Source: JBDZVM01 sp040255675
GTDB lineage: Bacteria > Actinomycetota > Actinomycetes > Acidothermales > Acidothermaceae
Direction of reading: 5' to 3'
Length of the DNA stretch: 64,000 nucleotides
Assembly: GCA_040255675.1 (NCBI GenBank)
Contig: JBDZVM010000001.1
Location: 62,001-126,000 of the forward strand
The notes under the pieces were generated by a model that saw only the letters and a list, made by a program, of their open reading frames with translations, made no database searches and was not told the origin of the DNA. Made by a program: the position numbers and the translations under genes. How positions within the stretch are numbered: the stretch's first letter is position 1; each line of letters starts with the position of its first letter. This document shows, one piece after another, positions 31,883-41,304 of this stretch.

Positions 31883-31905
31883 TTTCTACTACACTCCTAG
31901 TGAAA
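31883..31905. promoter_or_regulatory. Candidate island operator, copy A
   Basis: A 23-base AT-rich site beginning TTTCTACTA and ending TAGTGAAA, an imperfect inverted repeat. It lies 42 bases before the hemerythrin-DUF2249 start and 91 before the divergent cupin. It matches copy C in length and at most outer positions. Confidence 0.6.
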
Positions 31906-31947
31906 ACGACGACTCGGAGTCGCCGCCACGCCGATGAGGGGAGAAAG

Positions 31948-32685
31948 ATGGCAACCTCGATCAACATCGAGTCGGCCGACCAAGCGGCGATAACAGCGAT
32001 GATCGGTCATCATTCGCGCCTTCGAAGCGACCTCGAAAGCCGTGTCGCGTCGCTTCGCGAGACCGTCGCGGCAAACCAGCCATACGTTCAGGCGCAAGTC
32101 CGTGTGGTCGAATTTCTGAAGGGCGACATCCTGCCGCACGCGATCGCTGAGGAGGACACGCTTTACCGCGCGGCGAGAGAAGTCAGCCGAATCCAACTGC
32201 TGATCAGTGGCATGTTGCTGGAGCACCGCGAGCTTGAGCGGCGAGCGCGTGCTCTCGAATTGAGTTCCACTGGGTCGGAAGCACTTGTCTCGGCCGCGGG
32301 ATTTGCCGCCATCTTCGCCGTGCACGTGGCCAAGGAGAACGACGTCTTGCTCCCAGCGCTGCTCGAATCGCCCACCGCGAGCGTTACGAATCTGCTCAGG
32401 GAGATGGAGGCGCGCCTTGCGGAGGTTTCCGCCCATGGCGACAGCGAAGGGTCGACGTCGTCCGAGATTCTTGACGTGCGCACGTTGGCGCACGGCGACA
32501 GGCACGAGATCATCTTTGGACGCTTGCACGCGCTGCGCCCCGGCGGAATTTTGGTCATCGTCAACGACCACGATCCCAAACCGCTGCGTTATCAACTCGA
32601 CGCGGCTTGGCCGGGAAGTTTCGGTTGGGAGTACCTCGAGGAGGGCCCCCACGAGTTTCGCATCGCGATCACGAAGCTGCAGTGA
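31948..32685 (+). CDS. Hemerythrin HHE domain fused to DUF2249
   Basis: A 245-residue protein. The N-terminal ~150 residues form a hemerythrin-like four-helix bundle whose diiron ligands are visible in MIGHHSRLRSDLE, DILPHAIAEEDTLYR, MLLEHRELER and AIFAVHVAKENDVLLPAL. The C-terminal ~70 residues are DUF2249 (LDVRTLAHGDRHEIIFGRLHALRPGGILVIVNDHDPKPLRYQL, then FGWEYLEEGPHEFRIAITK). This combination is repeatedly linked to nitric oxide stress and denitrification. ATG 31948 follows AGGGGAG. Preceded by operator copy A. A role in NO or oxygen binding or iron-sulfur repair is inferred. Confidence 0.9.
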   Translation: MATSINIESADQAAITAMIGHHSRLRSDLESRVASLRETVAANQPYVQAQVRVVEFLKGDILPHAIAEEDTLYRAAREVSRIQLLISGMLLEHRELERRARALELSSTGSEALVSAAGFAAIFAVHVAKENDVLLPALLESPTASVTNLLREMEARLAEVSAHGDSEGSTSSEILDVRTLAHGDRHEIIFGRLHALRPGGILVIVNDHDPKPLRYQLDAAWPGSFGWEYLEEGPHEFRIAITKLQ

Positions 32686-32739
32686 CTGATCGGGTCGGCA
32701 GACGTGACAGTGCCCTCGTGACGTGCCAGTCTCGAAGGC

Positions 32740-33168
32740 GTGACATCGAATACGGCATCGAAGACGACATCAAAGACGGCAGCGAAGACAGCTTCGCGTG
32801 CGGCATCGAAGACCGCGACGGTTCAGGTGCGCCGGGTCTACGACGAACCGGCGGGTGGCGACGGCCTGCGAGTCTTGGTCGACCGAGTGTGGCCGCGCGG
32901 CTTGAGCAAAGAGAAAGCGCGACTCGACGAGTGGTGCAAAGACGTTGCGCCCTCGACGCAGTTACGCACCTGGTACGGCCACGATCCAGCGAAGTTCGAC
33001 GAATTTTCCAAGCGTTACAAGGAAGAACTGAGCGAGTCGACGAGAGCGGCAGCGTTCGCGCATCTTCGCGACGTCGCACGCGGCGCGCAGCTCACCTTGT
33101 TGACAGCGACCAAACAGGTCGACATCAGCCAGGCGGCGGTGCTCGCCGGCTTGCTTCGCAAGGCGTAA
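32740..33168 (+). CDS. DUF488 family protein with low-complexity N-terminus
   Basis: A 142-residue protein. The C-terminal ~115 residues are DUF488 (VRRVYDEPAGGDGLRVLVDRVWPRGLSKEKARLDEWCKDVAPSTQLRTWYGHDPAKFDEFSKRYKEEL). DRVWPRGL and the WYGHDP segment are the family hallmarks. The first 27 residues are TASKTTSKTAAKTASRAASKTA, a repeat of TASK-like units from a 12-15 base degenerate DNA repeat. A GTG at 32821 (VQVRRVYDE) would exclude the repeat. DUF488 proteins are uncharacterised and often occur near heme or NO genes. Confidence 0.85.
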   Translation: MTSNTASKTTSKTAAKTASRAASKTATVQVRRVYDEPAGGDGLRVLVDRVWPRGLSKEKARLDEWCKDVAPSTQLRTWYGHDPAKFDEFSKRYKEELSESTRAAAFAHLRDVARGAQLTLLTATKQVDISQAAVLAGLLRKA

Positions 33169-33193
33169 GTCAGTCGACGGATCAGGTACGTCG

Positions 33194-35689
33194 ATGACCG
33201 ACGCACGCCCAAAGCCCGGCGGGCAAGCTCGAATCCTGTTGCCCAGCGCCGTTATCGTCGTCCTGGCCGGTCTTTGGGGAGCGCTGGCGCGGCTGGGCTA
33301 CCACGTGCCCGCGGCGGCGACATCGTCGGCCGATCACGGTGTCTTGATGTCCCTGGGATTTATCGGCACGCTCATCGCCGTTGAGCGCGCGACGGCCTTG
33401 GGTCGCTGGTGGTCGTGGATAGCACCCGCCGCTTCAGTGGCCGGATCCGTCTGGCTCGTGTTGGGCGGCGCCGCGTCGGCGGGGCGTGCGTTGCTCGTCG
33501 TCGCTGGGGTTGTGTTGTTCGTTACGTACGTAGCGCTCGACCGAATCCAACGGTCCACTCACAACACGTTGATGGCTGTTGCGGCGCTCGGCTGGGTGGT
33601 CACGACCGCGTTCATGGTGGCCGGACGCGACGTCGCGAGGCTGGTGCCATGGCTTGCGGTGTTTCTCGTCATCACCATCACGGCTGAGCGGCTCGAACTC
33701 TCGCGCACGCTGGGGATTACCCGGACGGCGCGAAAGCTGCTCGTCGGCGCGGTATTGATCTTTCTTGTAGGGGCGACGATTTCGATCTGGAGGTCGCAAT
33801 CCGGCGTTCGTGTCGGCGGCATCGGCTTGCTGGCCATGACGTTGTGGCTCGTGACCTTCGACATCGCTCGCCGCACTGTGCGGCAACGCGGAATCACGCG
33901 ATTCATGGCGGCCGGTCTCTTGGCAGGTTATGCGTGGCTAGGAGTGGGCGGTCTGCTCTGGCTCGTGTTCGGCTACCACGTCGACGACCACGTCTACGAC
34001 GCCCAACTTCATGCCGTATTCCTGGGCTTCGTGCTGTCGATGATTTTCGCGCACGCGCCGGTCATCGTGCCGACCGTCGTGCGCCGCCCGCTGCCGTACC
34101 GTTCGGCGTTTTACGGACCGCTCGCACTGCTCCACGTCTCATTGGTGCTCCGGATCGTCGGCGGTGACGCTGCCGGCTCGCAAGCTGCCTGGCAAATCGG
34201 CGGCGTGCTGAACGAGGTCGCGCTGCTCGGCTTCGTCGGCGTTACCGCGTCGACCTTGTTCCTCGCCGGTCGGCGGATGCCGTCCGTACACGTCGTCGCG
34301 CGCCGGTTGCGATCGCCGGCGGCCGCGGGTGTCGCGTTAGGCCTTGTCGTCACGGCTGTGGCCGTTGTCTTCGCCAACAGCGGATCGTCGAGCAACGCCG
34401 ACCCCATGAGCCACCACGACGCGGCCACCGGCACCAATACGGTGTCAGGTGTGACCGCGCCCGCGGGCGCGACGACGACGGTCGACATTTCCCTTGTGGA
34501 GATGCGCATCGAACCGTCGACAGTCATTGTCACGTCGGGCCAAAAGCTGATCCTTCACGTGACCAACAAGGGCCACATGCGCCACGACCTCAAGCTTTCC
34601 AGCGGCGTCCGGACCACGTTGTTGAACCCCGGCCAGTCGGCCGACCTCGACGCGGGTGTGGTCACCAAGGCGCTGTCGGGCTGGTGCACCGTGCCAGGTC
34701 ACCGAGCCGCGGGCATGACGATGAATATCGAACTTGCGTCGTCGGCGTCGAAGAATTTCACAGGCAACGCAATGGCCGGGATGGGAAACCCGAACAGCGA
34801 GCCATCGGCGAACGACGCGATCTCGAAAGACCTGGCGGCGCAGCCGTCGTCCGGCTGGAAGCCATACGACGCAATGTTGCCGCCGGTGCGAGGATCGGTT
34901 CACGACGTCACTTGGCACGTGAAGGACGTCGTCACCACGGTCGCGCCGGGCGTGACTCAAACGCTTTGGACGTTCGACGGCACTGCCCCGGGCCCGATTT
35001 TGCACGGGCGCGTCGGCGACACGTTCAACGTCACGTTGGTCAACGACACTGACATGGCGCACAACCTCGACTTTCACGCTGAGTCAGGACCTCCGTCGTC
35101 CGTGATGGTCGAGGTGCCTCCAGGGAGCAGCCACACTTACACTTTCGTCGCCGACCGCGCCGGCGCGTGGCTCTATCACTGCGGCACCGAGCCGATGTTG
35201 CTGCACATGGCCAACGGCATGTATGGCGCGCTCATCGTCGATCCCCCCGACTTGGCTCCGGTGGCGAAGCAGTACGTTCTTGTCGGATCAGAGTTCTTCT
35301 TCGGCCCGCAAGGTGGGATTGGCGACTACGCGAAGATGGCGAAGGATCTGCCTGACACAGTGGTGTTCAACGGCTACCCGTTCGCCTACACGTTCGCGCC
35401 GTTGAAAGCCGAAGTCGGCGACCGCGTGCGAGTCTGGGTCGTCGACGCGGGGCCCAGCCGCTCGCTTGCTTTTCACGTCGTCGGCGCTCCGTTCGACACG
35501 CTGTTCCTCGACGGCAGCTACCACGTGAAGCCCAGCGACGCGGGCGGCGCTCAGACGCTGCCGGTCGATCCCGGCGACGGCGGATTCGTCGAATTCTCCT
35601 TTACGCAGCCGGGCGAGTACCCGTTCTTGACTCATGTCATGGCAGACGCCGTGCTCGGCGCGAGCGGTACGTTTTCGGTGAGCGGTTAG
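33194..35689 (+). CDS. Copper nitrite reductase fused to a membrane domain and an extra cupredoxin
   Basis: An 831-residue fusion. Residues ~15-395 form about eleven transmembrane helices of an NnrS-like kind. Residues ~415-520 are a type-1 copper cupredoxin (HMRHDLKL, WCTVPGHRAAGM). Residues ~555-831 are a NirK-type two-domain nitrite reductase: AHNLDFHAE gives H623, catalytic D626 and H628; YHC gives H662 and C663; then H671, M676; the distal LAFHVVG gives H761. All ligands for type 1 and type 2 copper are present, so reduction of nitrite to NO is predicted. Multicopper oxidases of this plan are known in actinomycetes. Upstream of a CopD-like gene. Confidence 0.9.
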   Translation: MTDARPKPGGQARILLPSAVIVVLAGLWGALARLGYHVPAAATSSADHGVLMSLGFIGTLIAVERATALGRWWSWIAPAASVAGSVWLVLGGAASAGRALLVVAGVVLFVTYVALDRIQRSTHNTLMAVAALGWVVTTAFMVAGRDVARLVPWLAVFLVITITAERLELSRTLGITRTARKLLVGAVLIFLVGATISIWRSQSGVRVGGIGLLAMTLWLVTFDIARRTVRQRGITRFMAAGLLAGYAWLGVGGLLWLVFGYHVDDHVYDAQLHAVFLGFVLSMIFAHAPVIVPTVVRRPLPYRSAFYGPLALLHVSLVLRIVGGDAAGSQAAWQIGGVLNEVALLGFVGVTASTLFLAGRRMPSVHVVARRLRSPAAAGVALGLVVTAVAVVFANSGSSSNADPMSHHDAATGTNTVSGVTAPAGATTTVDISLVEMRIEPSTVIVTSGQKLILHVTNKGHMRHDLKLSSGVRTTLLNPGQSADLDAGVVTKALSGWCTVPGHRAAGMTMNIELASSASKNFTGNAMAGMGNPNSEPSANDAISKDLAAQPSSGWKPYDAMLPPVRGSVHDVTWHVKDVVTTVAPGVTQTLWTFDGTAPGPILHGRVGDTFNVTLVNDTDMAHNLDFHAESGPPSSVMVEVPPGSSHTYTFVADRAGAWLYHCGTEPMLLHMANGMYGALIVDPPDLAPVAKQYVLVGSEFFFGPQGGIGDYAKMAKDLPDTVVFNGYPFAYTFAPLKAEVGDRVRVWVVDAGPSRSLAFHVVGAPFDTLFLDGSYHVKPSDAGGAQTLPVDPGDGGFVEFSFTQPGEYPFLTHVMADAVLGASGTFSVSG

Positions 35690-35691
35690 CG

Positions 35692-36129
35692 GTGGTCTCA
35701 TGGTGGTCACTCGTACGCTTCATCCACGTACTTTCGGCGGCCGTCTGGGTGGGTGGCCAACTCACGTTGAGCCTGTTGTTCCTGCCGTTGCTACGAAACA
35801 AACTGCCGGGGGAGCTGCGGGCGACGCTTTCGTCGAGCATCGGACGACGCTTCGCGTTCTACACCATGACGGTGTTTCTACCAGTGCAAGTGGCGAGCGG
35901 CATCGGCCTCGCCATCGAACATCACGTCACGTGGGCGAGCCTCGCCCACCCCGGCTACGGTCGCACGCTGTTGACGAAGCTGGTGGTTTTCGCGGTCGTG
36001 CTCGTGTTGTCGGGCGTGCACGGCTGGTTGCACAGTACGGGCCGCACGGTGCAGGCACGCGCGCTGGCTGTGACCTCGCTTGTCGGCTCGTGTGTGATCA
36101 TCTTGCTGGCGACAGCACTTGCCACGTGA
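35692..36129 (+). CDS. CopD-like four-helix membrane protein
   Basis: A 145-residue protein with four transmembrane helices: FIHVLSAAVWVGGQLTLSLLFLPLL, FYTMTVFLPVQVASGIGLAI, LVVFAVVLVLSGVHGWLHS and ALAVTSLVGSCVIILLATALAT. RFIHVLSAAVWVGG matches the CopD/DUF2269 start, in which His residues may bind heme or copper. It begins two bases after the nitrite reductase stop, so the two are in one operon. A role in copper delivery to the nitrite reductase or in electron transfer is inferred. Confidence 0.8.
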   Translation: MVSWWSLVRFIHVLSAAVWVGGQLTLSLLFLPLLRNKLPGELRATLSSSIGRRFAFYTMTVFLPVQVASGIGLAIEHHVTWASLAHPGYGRTLLTKLVVFAVVLVLSGVHGWLHSTGRTVQARALAVTSLVGSCVIILLATALAT

Positions 36130-36205
36130 CCGGCGCCGGCGGAAGGCGAGTATTTTTACGATGTCGGTGGAGACGAAGGCGCCGGACGCGCCGGAGAGGT
36201 ACGCA

Positions 36206-36553
36206 ATGACGTACGTGATCGCTGAACCCTGTGTCGATGTCATGGACCGTGCGTGCGTCGACGAGTGCCCCGTCGATTGCATTTACGAGGGTGCCCGCTC
36301 TCTTTACATCCACCCCGACGAATGCGTCGACTGCGGTGCGTGCGAGCCCGTCTGCCCAGTTGAGGCGATCTTCTACGAAGATGATTTGCCTACTGAGTTT
36401 CAGCCGTACAAAGACGACAACGCGCGGTTTTTCGCCGAGCCGTTGCCGGGCCGCGGCGAGGCGCTCGGGTCACCCGGGGGTGCCGCGAAGACAGGGGTGA
36501 TCGGAATCGACACGGAGCTAGTGACCGCGCACCCCGTGCGCGAGACTGATTAG
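36206..36553 (+). CDS. fdxA: Seven-iron ferredoxin
   Basis: A 115-residue FdxA-type ferredoxin. MTYVIAEPCVDVMDRACVDECPVDCIYEGARSLYIHPDECVDCGACEPVCPVEAIFYEDDLP carries the [3Fe-4S] set (CVDVMDRACVDEC, with the extra spacing of 7Fe types) and the [4Fe-4S] set CVDCGACEPVCP. ATG 36206 has AGAGG six bases before it; an upstream ATG 36161 would add 15 residues. It is likely cytoplasmic and may donate electrons in the same redox island. The stop overlaps the convergent regulator gene by four bases. Confidence 0.95.
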   Translation: MTYVIAEPCVDVMDRACVDECPVDCIYEGARSLYIHPDECVDCGACEPVCPVEAIFYEDDLPTEFQPYKDDNARFFAEPLPGRGEALGSPGGAAKTGVIGIDTELVTAHPVRETD

Positions 36554-37296
36554 CTGGCCGCACGCCGGTTGTCTGTGCGCGCGCCCGTCGTGCCTCTGCT
36601 GCCTCCACCGCCTGACGTGCCGTTCGACGTGATGTGCGCCACGCACAAGCTCGGCTCGACGAAGGGGTCGAGGCTTTCGGCGACCAGCGGAGAATCGAGT
36701 TCGGCCAGCATGCCTTGCATGAGGCCGAGATGCACCGAGCACACCACCTCGCGATGCTCGATCGCCGCCTCCCGGAAGGGGCAGTGATGGAGCAGGACGT
36801 CGCGCTTGCGGCCGCTGCCGTGTAGCTCGGGATCGAAGCCGATCTCGTCGAGCATGCGGACGAGCTGGTCAGTGGCCGCCGTGACATCGGTGCGCCGGTA
36901 CGGCGGCGGGCGATCGGCGAGGTAACGACCCCACGTGAAGCCCGCCTCTCGTGCCGCCTTGCTCGGTTTCGGGGTGTTCGAAGCCAGGTAGCTCGTGAGG
37001 ATTTCGGCAAGCAGCCGGTAGCTTCGCTGGCCCGCTTGGGTGCTGCCGGGGCGCGCCGCGTAAAGGGCACGCGGACGACCGGGCTCGTCGCGGGTTTCCG
37101 TCGTCCGATCGACTAGACCGCTCTCGACCAAACCGTCGAGATGGAAGCGCGCGGTGTTGGGGTGCAACCCCATGCGGCTTGCGACGTCGGCCACGCCGAG
37201 CGGCACGCCGGCGTCTTGCAGGATCGCGAGCACGCGCGACCTGCTGGCGCCGAGCGTGGGTGGGTTGCTACCGACCGACGACAAACGTGAACTCAT
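36550..37296 (-). CDS. Cysteine-containing HTH regulator (SufR-like), divergent from narG
   Basis: A 248-residue regulator of the COG2345 type. The winged helix is at ~15-80 (RSRVLAILQDAGVPLGVADVASRMGLHPNTARFHLDGLVESGLVDRTTE). The C-terminal domain has three conserved-looking Cys, C172 (LLHHCPFREAA), C186 (EVVCSVHLGLMQG) and C218 (PSLCVAHI), arranged like SufR-type proteins that hold an iron-sulfur cluster. The last ~25 residues are low complexity. It lies divergent from narG, with an operator-like site only seven bases before its start. I infer an NO- or oxygen-sensing repressor of the island. Cluster binding is not proven by sequence. Confidence 0.85.
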   Translation of the reverse strand: MSSRLSSVGSNPPTLGASRSRVLAILQDAGVPLGVADVASRMGLHPNTARFHLDGLVESGLVDRTTETRDEPGRPRALYAARPGSTQAGQRSYRLLAEILTSYLASNTPKPSKAAREAGFTWGRYLADRPPPYRRTDVTAATDQLVRMLDEIGFDPELHGSGRKRDVLLHHCPFREAAIEHREVVCSVHLGLMQGMLAELDSPLVAESLDPFVEPSLCVAHITSNGTSGGGGSRGTTGARTDNRRAAS

Positions 37297-37303
37297 CTTT
37301 GCA

Positions 37304-37328
37304 TTTTTACATACTTGCTCGGTAGAAA
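37304..37328. promoter_or_regulatory. Candidate island operator, copy D
   Basis: A 25-base AT-rich site from TTTTTAC to GGTAGAAA. Half-sites match TTTCTAC/GTAGAAA, with wider spacing than copies A-C. It is between the regulator (7 bases from its ATG) and narG (144 bases away), suited to autorepression. Bases 37329-37472 otherwise show no gene. Confidence 0.55.
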
Positions 37329-37472
37329 ACTCTCAGTGAGAATAATTCGTCACACGGGCGTAGCCAAGGCATGCGCGCGCGCGTAGGTTTTGCGAAAGCT
37401 AGCGGGTAGCGTCCAGATCGCGGTAACCGTCCGTCCCGGTACATCCGGGTAGCGCGCAGAGCGGGGCTTGCC

Positions 37473-40400
37473 ATGGCAAAGGTGTCGCAAGAGGAAACAG
37501 CCGGCGACGGTGGCCCGAGCGGCCCGCCGGAGCCGACCGGCCGCGGCGATCGCGGCCAGGACAATGGCCGGCCGGCGTCTGACTTGCTAGCGCCGCTGCT
37601 GCCGGGCGGCGAGCCGGTTGAGTCGCTCTTGCGCCGCGCGCAGTTCTTCGTGCCGGGATCGCCCTCGCCCGACTACCGGGAAGTGCATCGTGCCGACGGC
37701 CGCGGCGCGGAAGAGTTCTATCGCGAGCGTTGGCGGCACGACAAGATCGTGCGCTCCACACACGGGGTGAACTGCACCGGCTCGTGTTCCTGGAAGGTGT
37801 ACGTCAAGGACGGCATCATCACCTGGGAGACCCAGCAGACCGACTATCCGTCGGTCGGCCCAGACTCACCCGAATACGAACCGCGCGGCTGCCCGCGCGG
37901 CGCTTCGTTTTCCTGGTACACGTACTCGCCGTCGCGGGTGCGCTACCCGTACGTTCGCGCTCCTTTGCTCGACATGTGGCGCGAGGCGAGGCAGCGGCTC
38001 GGCGACCCGGTCAAGGCCTGGGCTGAGATCGTCGGCGACCCCGAGAAGGCAAACCGCTACAAGAGCGCTCGTGGGAAGGGCGGTTTCGTACGCGCGACCT
38101 GGCCCGAAGCCACTGAAATCATCGCTGCCGCGCATGTGCACACGGTCAAAACAGTCGGGCCAGACCGGGTCGTCGGCTTCTCGCCGATTCCCGCGATGTC
38201 GCAAGTGTCGTACGCGGCCGGTACTCGCTTCCTGTCGATGATCGGCGGCACGATCCTTTCGTTTTACGACTGGTACGCCGACCTTCCGCCCGCGTCGCCA
38301 CAGGTCTTCGGCGACCAGACCGACGTACCCGAGTCGGGCGACTGGTGGAACTCGTCGTACCTCATCATCTGGGGCACCAATCTGCCGATTACCCGCACGC
38401 CGGATGCGCATTTCATGACAGAGGCGCGCTACCGCGGCCAGAAGGTCGTGGTCGTGAGCCCCGATTACTCCGATCACACGAAGTTTGCCGACGATTGGCT
38501 GGCGGCGGCACCGGGCACCGACGGCGCGCTCGCGATGGCCATGGGCCACGTGATCCTGAGCGAGTTCTATCGCGACCGCGACGTTCCGTACTTCACGAAC
38601 TACGCGAAGACCTACACCGATCTGCCGTTTCTTGTCGCGCTGCGAGAGCGCGGCGACGCTTGGGTGCCCGACCGGTTCATGACGGCGGCAGACCTCGGCG
38701 GCACTGAGGCTAGTGCCGAGAACGCGGCGCACAAAACCGTGCTGCTCGACGCGAACGGCACGCCGAGAGTGCCCAACGGGTCGCTCGGCTTTCGCTACGG
38801 CGACGCCGGCAAGGGTCGCTGGAACCTCGACCTCGGCGACGTCGACCCGCTTCTCACCTTGTACGGCAAGCATTCCGAGGCCGTGCCGGTCGACCTTCCG
38901 CGCTTCGACGTGGGTGAAACCGAGGGCGGCGAAAGCGTGCGCCGCGGGGTGCCCGTGACCCGCGTCGGCGGACGCGTCGTGACGACGGTATTCGACTTGG
39001 TGATGGCGCAGTACGCCGTGCCGCGCGACGGCCTGCCGGGGCAGTGGCCTTCGAGCTACGACGATCCCCAGCCGTGCACGCCTGCCTGGCAGGAGCGCGT
39101 TACCTCGGTGCCAGCCGCCGCGGCCGCCCGCGTCGCGCGCGAATTCGCCCGCAACGCCGAGCTTTCTCACGGGCGGTCGATGATCGCGATGGGTGCTGGC
39201 ACCAACCACTGGTATCACTCCGACCAGATTTACCGCACGTTCTTGTCGCTGCTCATGATGTGCGGAACCCAAGGCGTCAACGGCGGAGGGTGGGCACACT
39301 ACGTCGGCCAAGAAAAAGTGCGGCCGCTCACCGGGTGGTTCACGACGGCGTTCGCGATGGACTGGCAACGACCGACCAGGCACATGACCGGTACTTCCTT
39401 TTATTACATGCACACCGACCAATGGCGTTACGAAAACTTCGGAGCGGGCGAACTCTCCAGCCCGCTCGGCCCCGGTGTGTTCGCCGACCGCACCTTCGCC
39501 GATTGCCTCGTACAGGCGTCACGGCTCGGCTGGACACCGTCCTATCCGGGATTCGATCGCAATCCGCTCGACATTGCCGACGACGCGAGCCGTGCCGGCA
39601 AGTCCGTGTCTGATTACGTGGTCGACGAGCTGAAGTCGGGTCGGCTGCGTTTCGCGGTCGAAGACCCCGACAATCCGGCGAACTTTCCGCGGGTGCTCAC
39701 CGTGTGGCGTGCCAATGTGCTCGGCTCGTCGGGAAAGGGCATGGAGTATTTTCTCCGGCATCTGCTGGGCGCCGACGACGCCGTACGGGCTGAGGAGTCT
39801 CCACCGCACCTTCGGCCGAACGAAGTGGTGTGGCGAGAAGAGGCCCCGCGCGCGAAACTCGACCTGCTGACGGCGATCGACTTTCGCATGACGAGCACCT
39901 GCACCTTCGCCGACGTCGTGTTGCCTGCCGCTACGTGGTACGAGAAGTACGACCTCTCGAGTACCGACATGCACCCGTTCGTGCACTCGTTCAGTCCGGC
40001 TATTCCGCCCCCGTGGGAGACTCGCACCGATTTCGATGCTTTCAAATTGGTTGGCGAGGAGTTTTCGCGGCTGGCGCGCACCCATCTCGGTACGCGCACC
40101 GATATTCTCAGCGCGCCGCTCGCGCACGATACAGCCGACGAAATGGCGCAGCCGTTTGGCAAAGTCGTCGACTGGAAAACCGGTGAGGTCGAACCGGTGC
40201 CAGGCGTCAACATGCCGAAGCTCATCACGATCGAGCGCGACTACACGGCAGTAGCGGCAAAAATGGCTGCCCTCGGCCCCCTCGTCGACACGTTGGGCAC
40301 TACCACGAAAGGCATCAGCTGGGTGCCCAAAGGCGCGATCGAATATCTGCGCAAGGCCAACGGCGTCATTCGTGGCGGGATCGCTGACGGGCGTCCGTCG

Positions 40401-41270
40401 CTGGCCCGCGACGTTCACTTGGCCGAGGCGATTTTGGCCCTCTCGGGCACGACTAACGGTCGGGTCGCGGTGCAGGCGTGGGCGGCGTTGGAGCAGCGCA
40501 CAGGCGTCGACCTCGCCGATCTAGCTGCCGAGCGGGAAGGCGAGCGCATCAGCTTTGCCGACACCCAGGTGCAGCCGCGTTCCGTCATCACCTCTCCCGA
40601 GTGGTCGGGCAGTGAAACGGGCGGACGCCGATACTCACCGTTCGTGGTCAACGTCGAGCGAAAGAAACCGTGGCACACCCTCACCGGTCGCATGCATTTC
40701 TTCCTCGACCATGAGTGGATCGGCGAGTACGGCGAATGGTTGCCGGTCTATCGGCCACCGCTCGACTACGCGCGGCACTTCGGCGAGCAGGGCATGCGCG
40801 AAGAAGGCAGGCCCGAAATCACCGTGCGTTACCTCACACCGCATTCCAAGTGGTCGATCCACTCCGAATACCAAGACAACTTGCACATGCTGCGGCTGTT
40901 TCGGGGTGGGCCGGTCATCTGGATGAGTCCACGTGACGCGGTAAAGATCGGAGTGAAAGACAACGACTGGATCGAGGCCTACAACCGCAACGGCGTCGTC
41001 GCGTGCCGCGCTGTCGTCACCCACCGCATGCCTGAGGGCACGGTGTTTATGTATCACGCGAAAGACCGGCACCTGATGACTCCGAGATCTGAGATTTCCG
41101 GGTGGCACGGAGGATCCGACAACTCGCTTACGCGGCTGGTGTTGAAGCCCACCCACATGATCGGCGGCTACGCCCAGCTGACGTACGCCTTCAACTACTA
41201 CGGGCCGACCGGAAATCAACGCGACGAGGTCACGGTGATTCGGCGCCGTTCACAGGAGGTCGAGTGGTGA
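37473..41270 (+). CDS. narG: Respiratory nitrate reductase alpha subunit
   Basis: A 1265-residue membrane-bound nitrate reductase catalytic subunit, reducing nitrate to nitrite with quinol electrons. The N-terminal FS0 cluster motif is HGVNCTGSCSWKV...GCPRGASFSW, with one His and three Cys. The molybdenum ligand Asp is in ILSFYDWYADLPPASPQ. Molybdopterin-guanine dinucleotide contacts are seen in IIWGTNLPITRTPDAHF, GTNHWYHSDQIYR and MCGTQGVNGGGWAHYVGQEKVRP. A C-terminal MopB dinucleotide domain closes with GPTGNQRDEVTVIRR. Length is typical. It heads narGHJI; the nar operon is probably controlled by the divergent regulator. Cytoplasmic side. Confidence 0.97.
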   Translation: MAKVSQEETAGDGGPSGPPEPTGRGDRGQDNGRPASDLLAPLLPGGEPVESLLRRAQFFVPGSPSPDYREVHRADGRGAEEFYRERWRHDKIVRSTHGVNCTGSCSWKVYVKDGIITWETQQTDYPSVGPDSPEYEPRGCPRGASFSWYTYSPSRVRYPYVRAPLLDMWREARQRLGDPVKAWAEIVGDPEKANRYKSARGKGGFVRATWPEATEIIAAAHVHTVKTVGPDRVVGFSPIPAMSQVSYAAGTRFLSMIGGTILSFYDWYADLPPASPQVFGDQTDVPESGDWWNSSYLIIWGTNLPITRTPDAHFMTEARYRGQKVVVVSPDYSDHTKFADDWLAAAPGTDGALAMAMGHVILSEFYRDRDVPYFTNYAKTYTDLPFLVALRERGDAWVPDRFMTAADLGGTEASAENAAHKTVLLDANGTPRVPNGSLGFRYGDAGKGRWNLDLGDVDPLLTLYGKHSEAVPVDLPRFDVGETEGGESVRRGVPVTRVGGRVVTTVFDLVMAQYAVPRDGLPGQWPSSYDDPQPCTPAWQERVTSVPAAAAARVAREFARNAELSHGRSMIAMGAGTNHWYHSDQIYRTFLSLLMMCGTQGVNGGGWAHYVGQEKVRPLTGWFTTAFAMDWQRPTRHMTGTSFYYMHTDQWRYENFGAGELSSPLGPGVFADRTFADCLVQASRLGWTPSYPGFDRNPLDIADDASRAGKSVSDYVVDELKSGRLRFAVEDPDNPANFPRVLTVWRANVLGSSGKGMEYFLRHLLGADDAVRAEESPPHLRPNEVVWREEAPRAKLDLLTAIDFRMTSTCTFADVVLPAATWYEKYDLSSTDMHPFVHSFSPAIPPPWETRTDFDAFKLVGEEFSRLARTHLGTRTDILSAPLAHDTADEMAQPFGKVVDWKTGEVEPVPGVNMPKLITIERDYTAVAAKMAALGPLVDTLGTTTKGISWVPKGAIEYLRKANGVIRGGIADGRPSLARDVHLAEAILALSGTTNGRVAVQAWAALEQRTGVDLADLAAEREGERISFADTQVQPRSVITSPEWSGSETGGRRYSPFVVNVERKKPWHTLTGRMHFFLDHEWIGEYGEWLPVYRPPLDYARHFGEQGMREEGRPEITVRYLTPHSKWSIHSEYQDNLHMLRLFRGGPVIWMSPRDAVKIGVKDNDWIEAYNRNGVVACRAVVTHRMPEGTVFMYHAKDRHLMTPRSEISGWHGGSDNSLTRLVLKPTHMIGGYAQLTYAFNYYGPTGNQRDEVTVIRRRSQEVEW

Positions 41271-41304
41271 TGCGGTATGGGGCGCGCGTGAGTGGAGGTC
41301 GCCG

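Noticed and set aside
40750..41300. A second MIRU-like element at the narG-narH junction
   Set aside because: The spacer has no inverted arms or direct repeats and no stop-start overlap.
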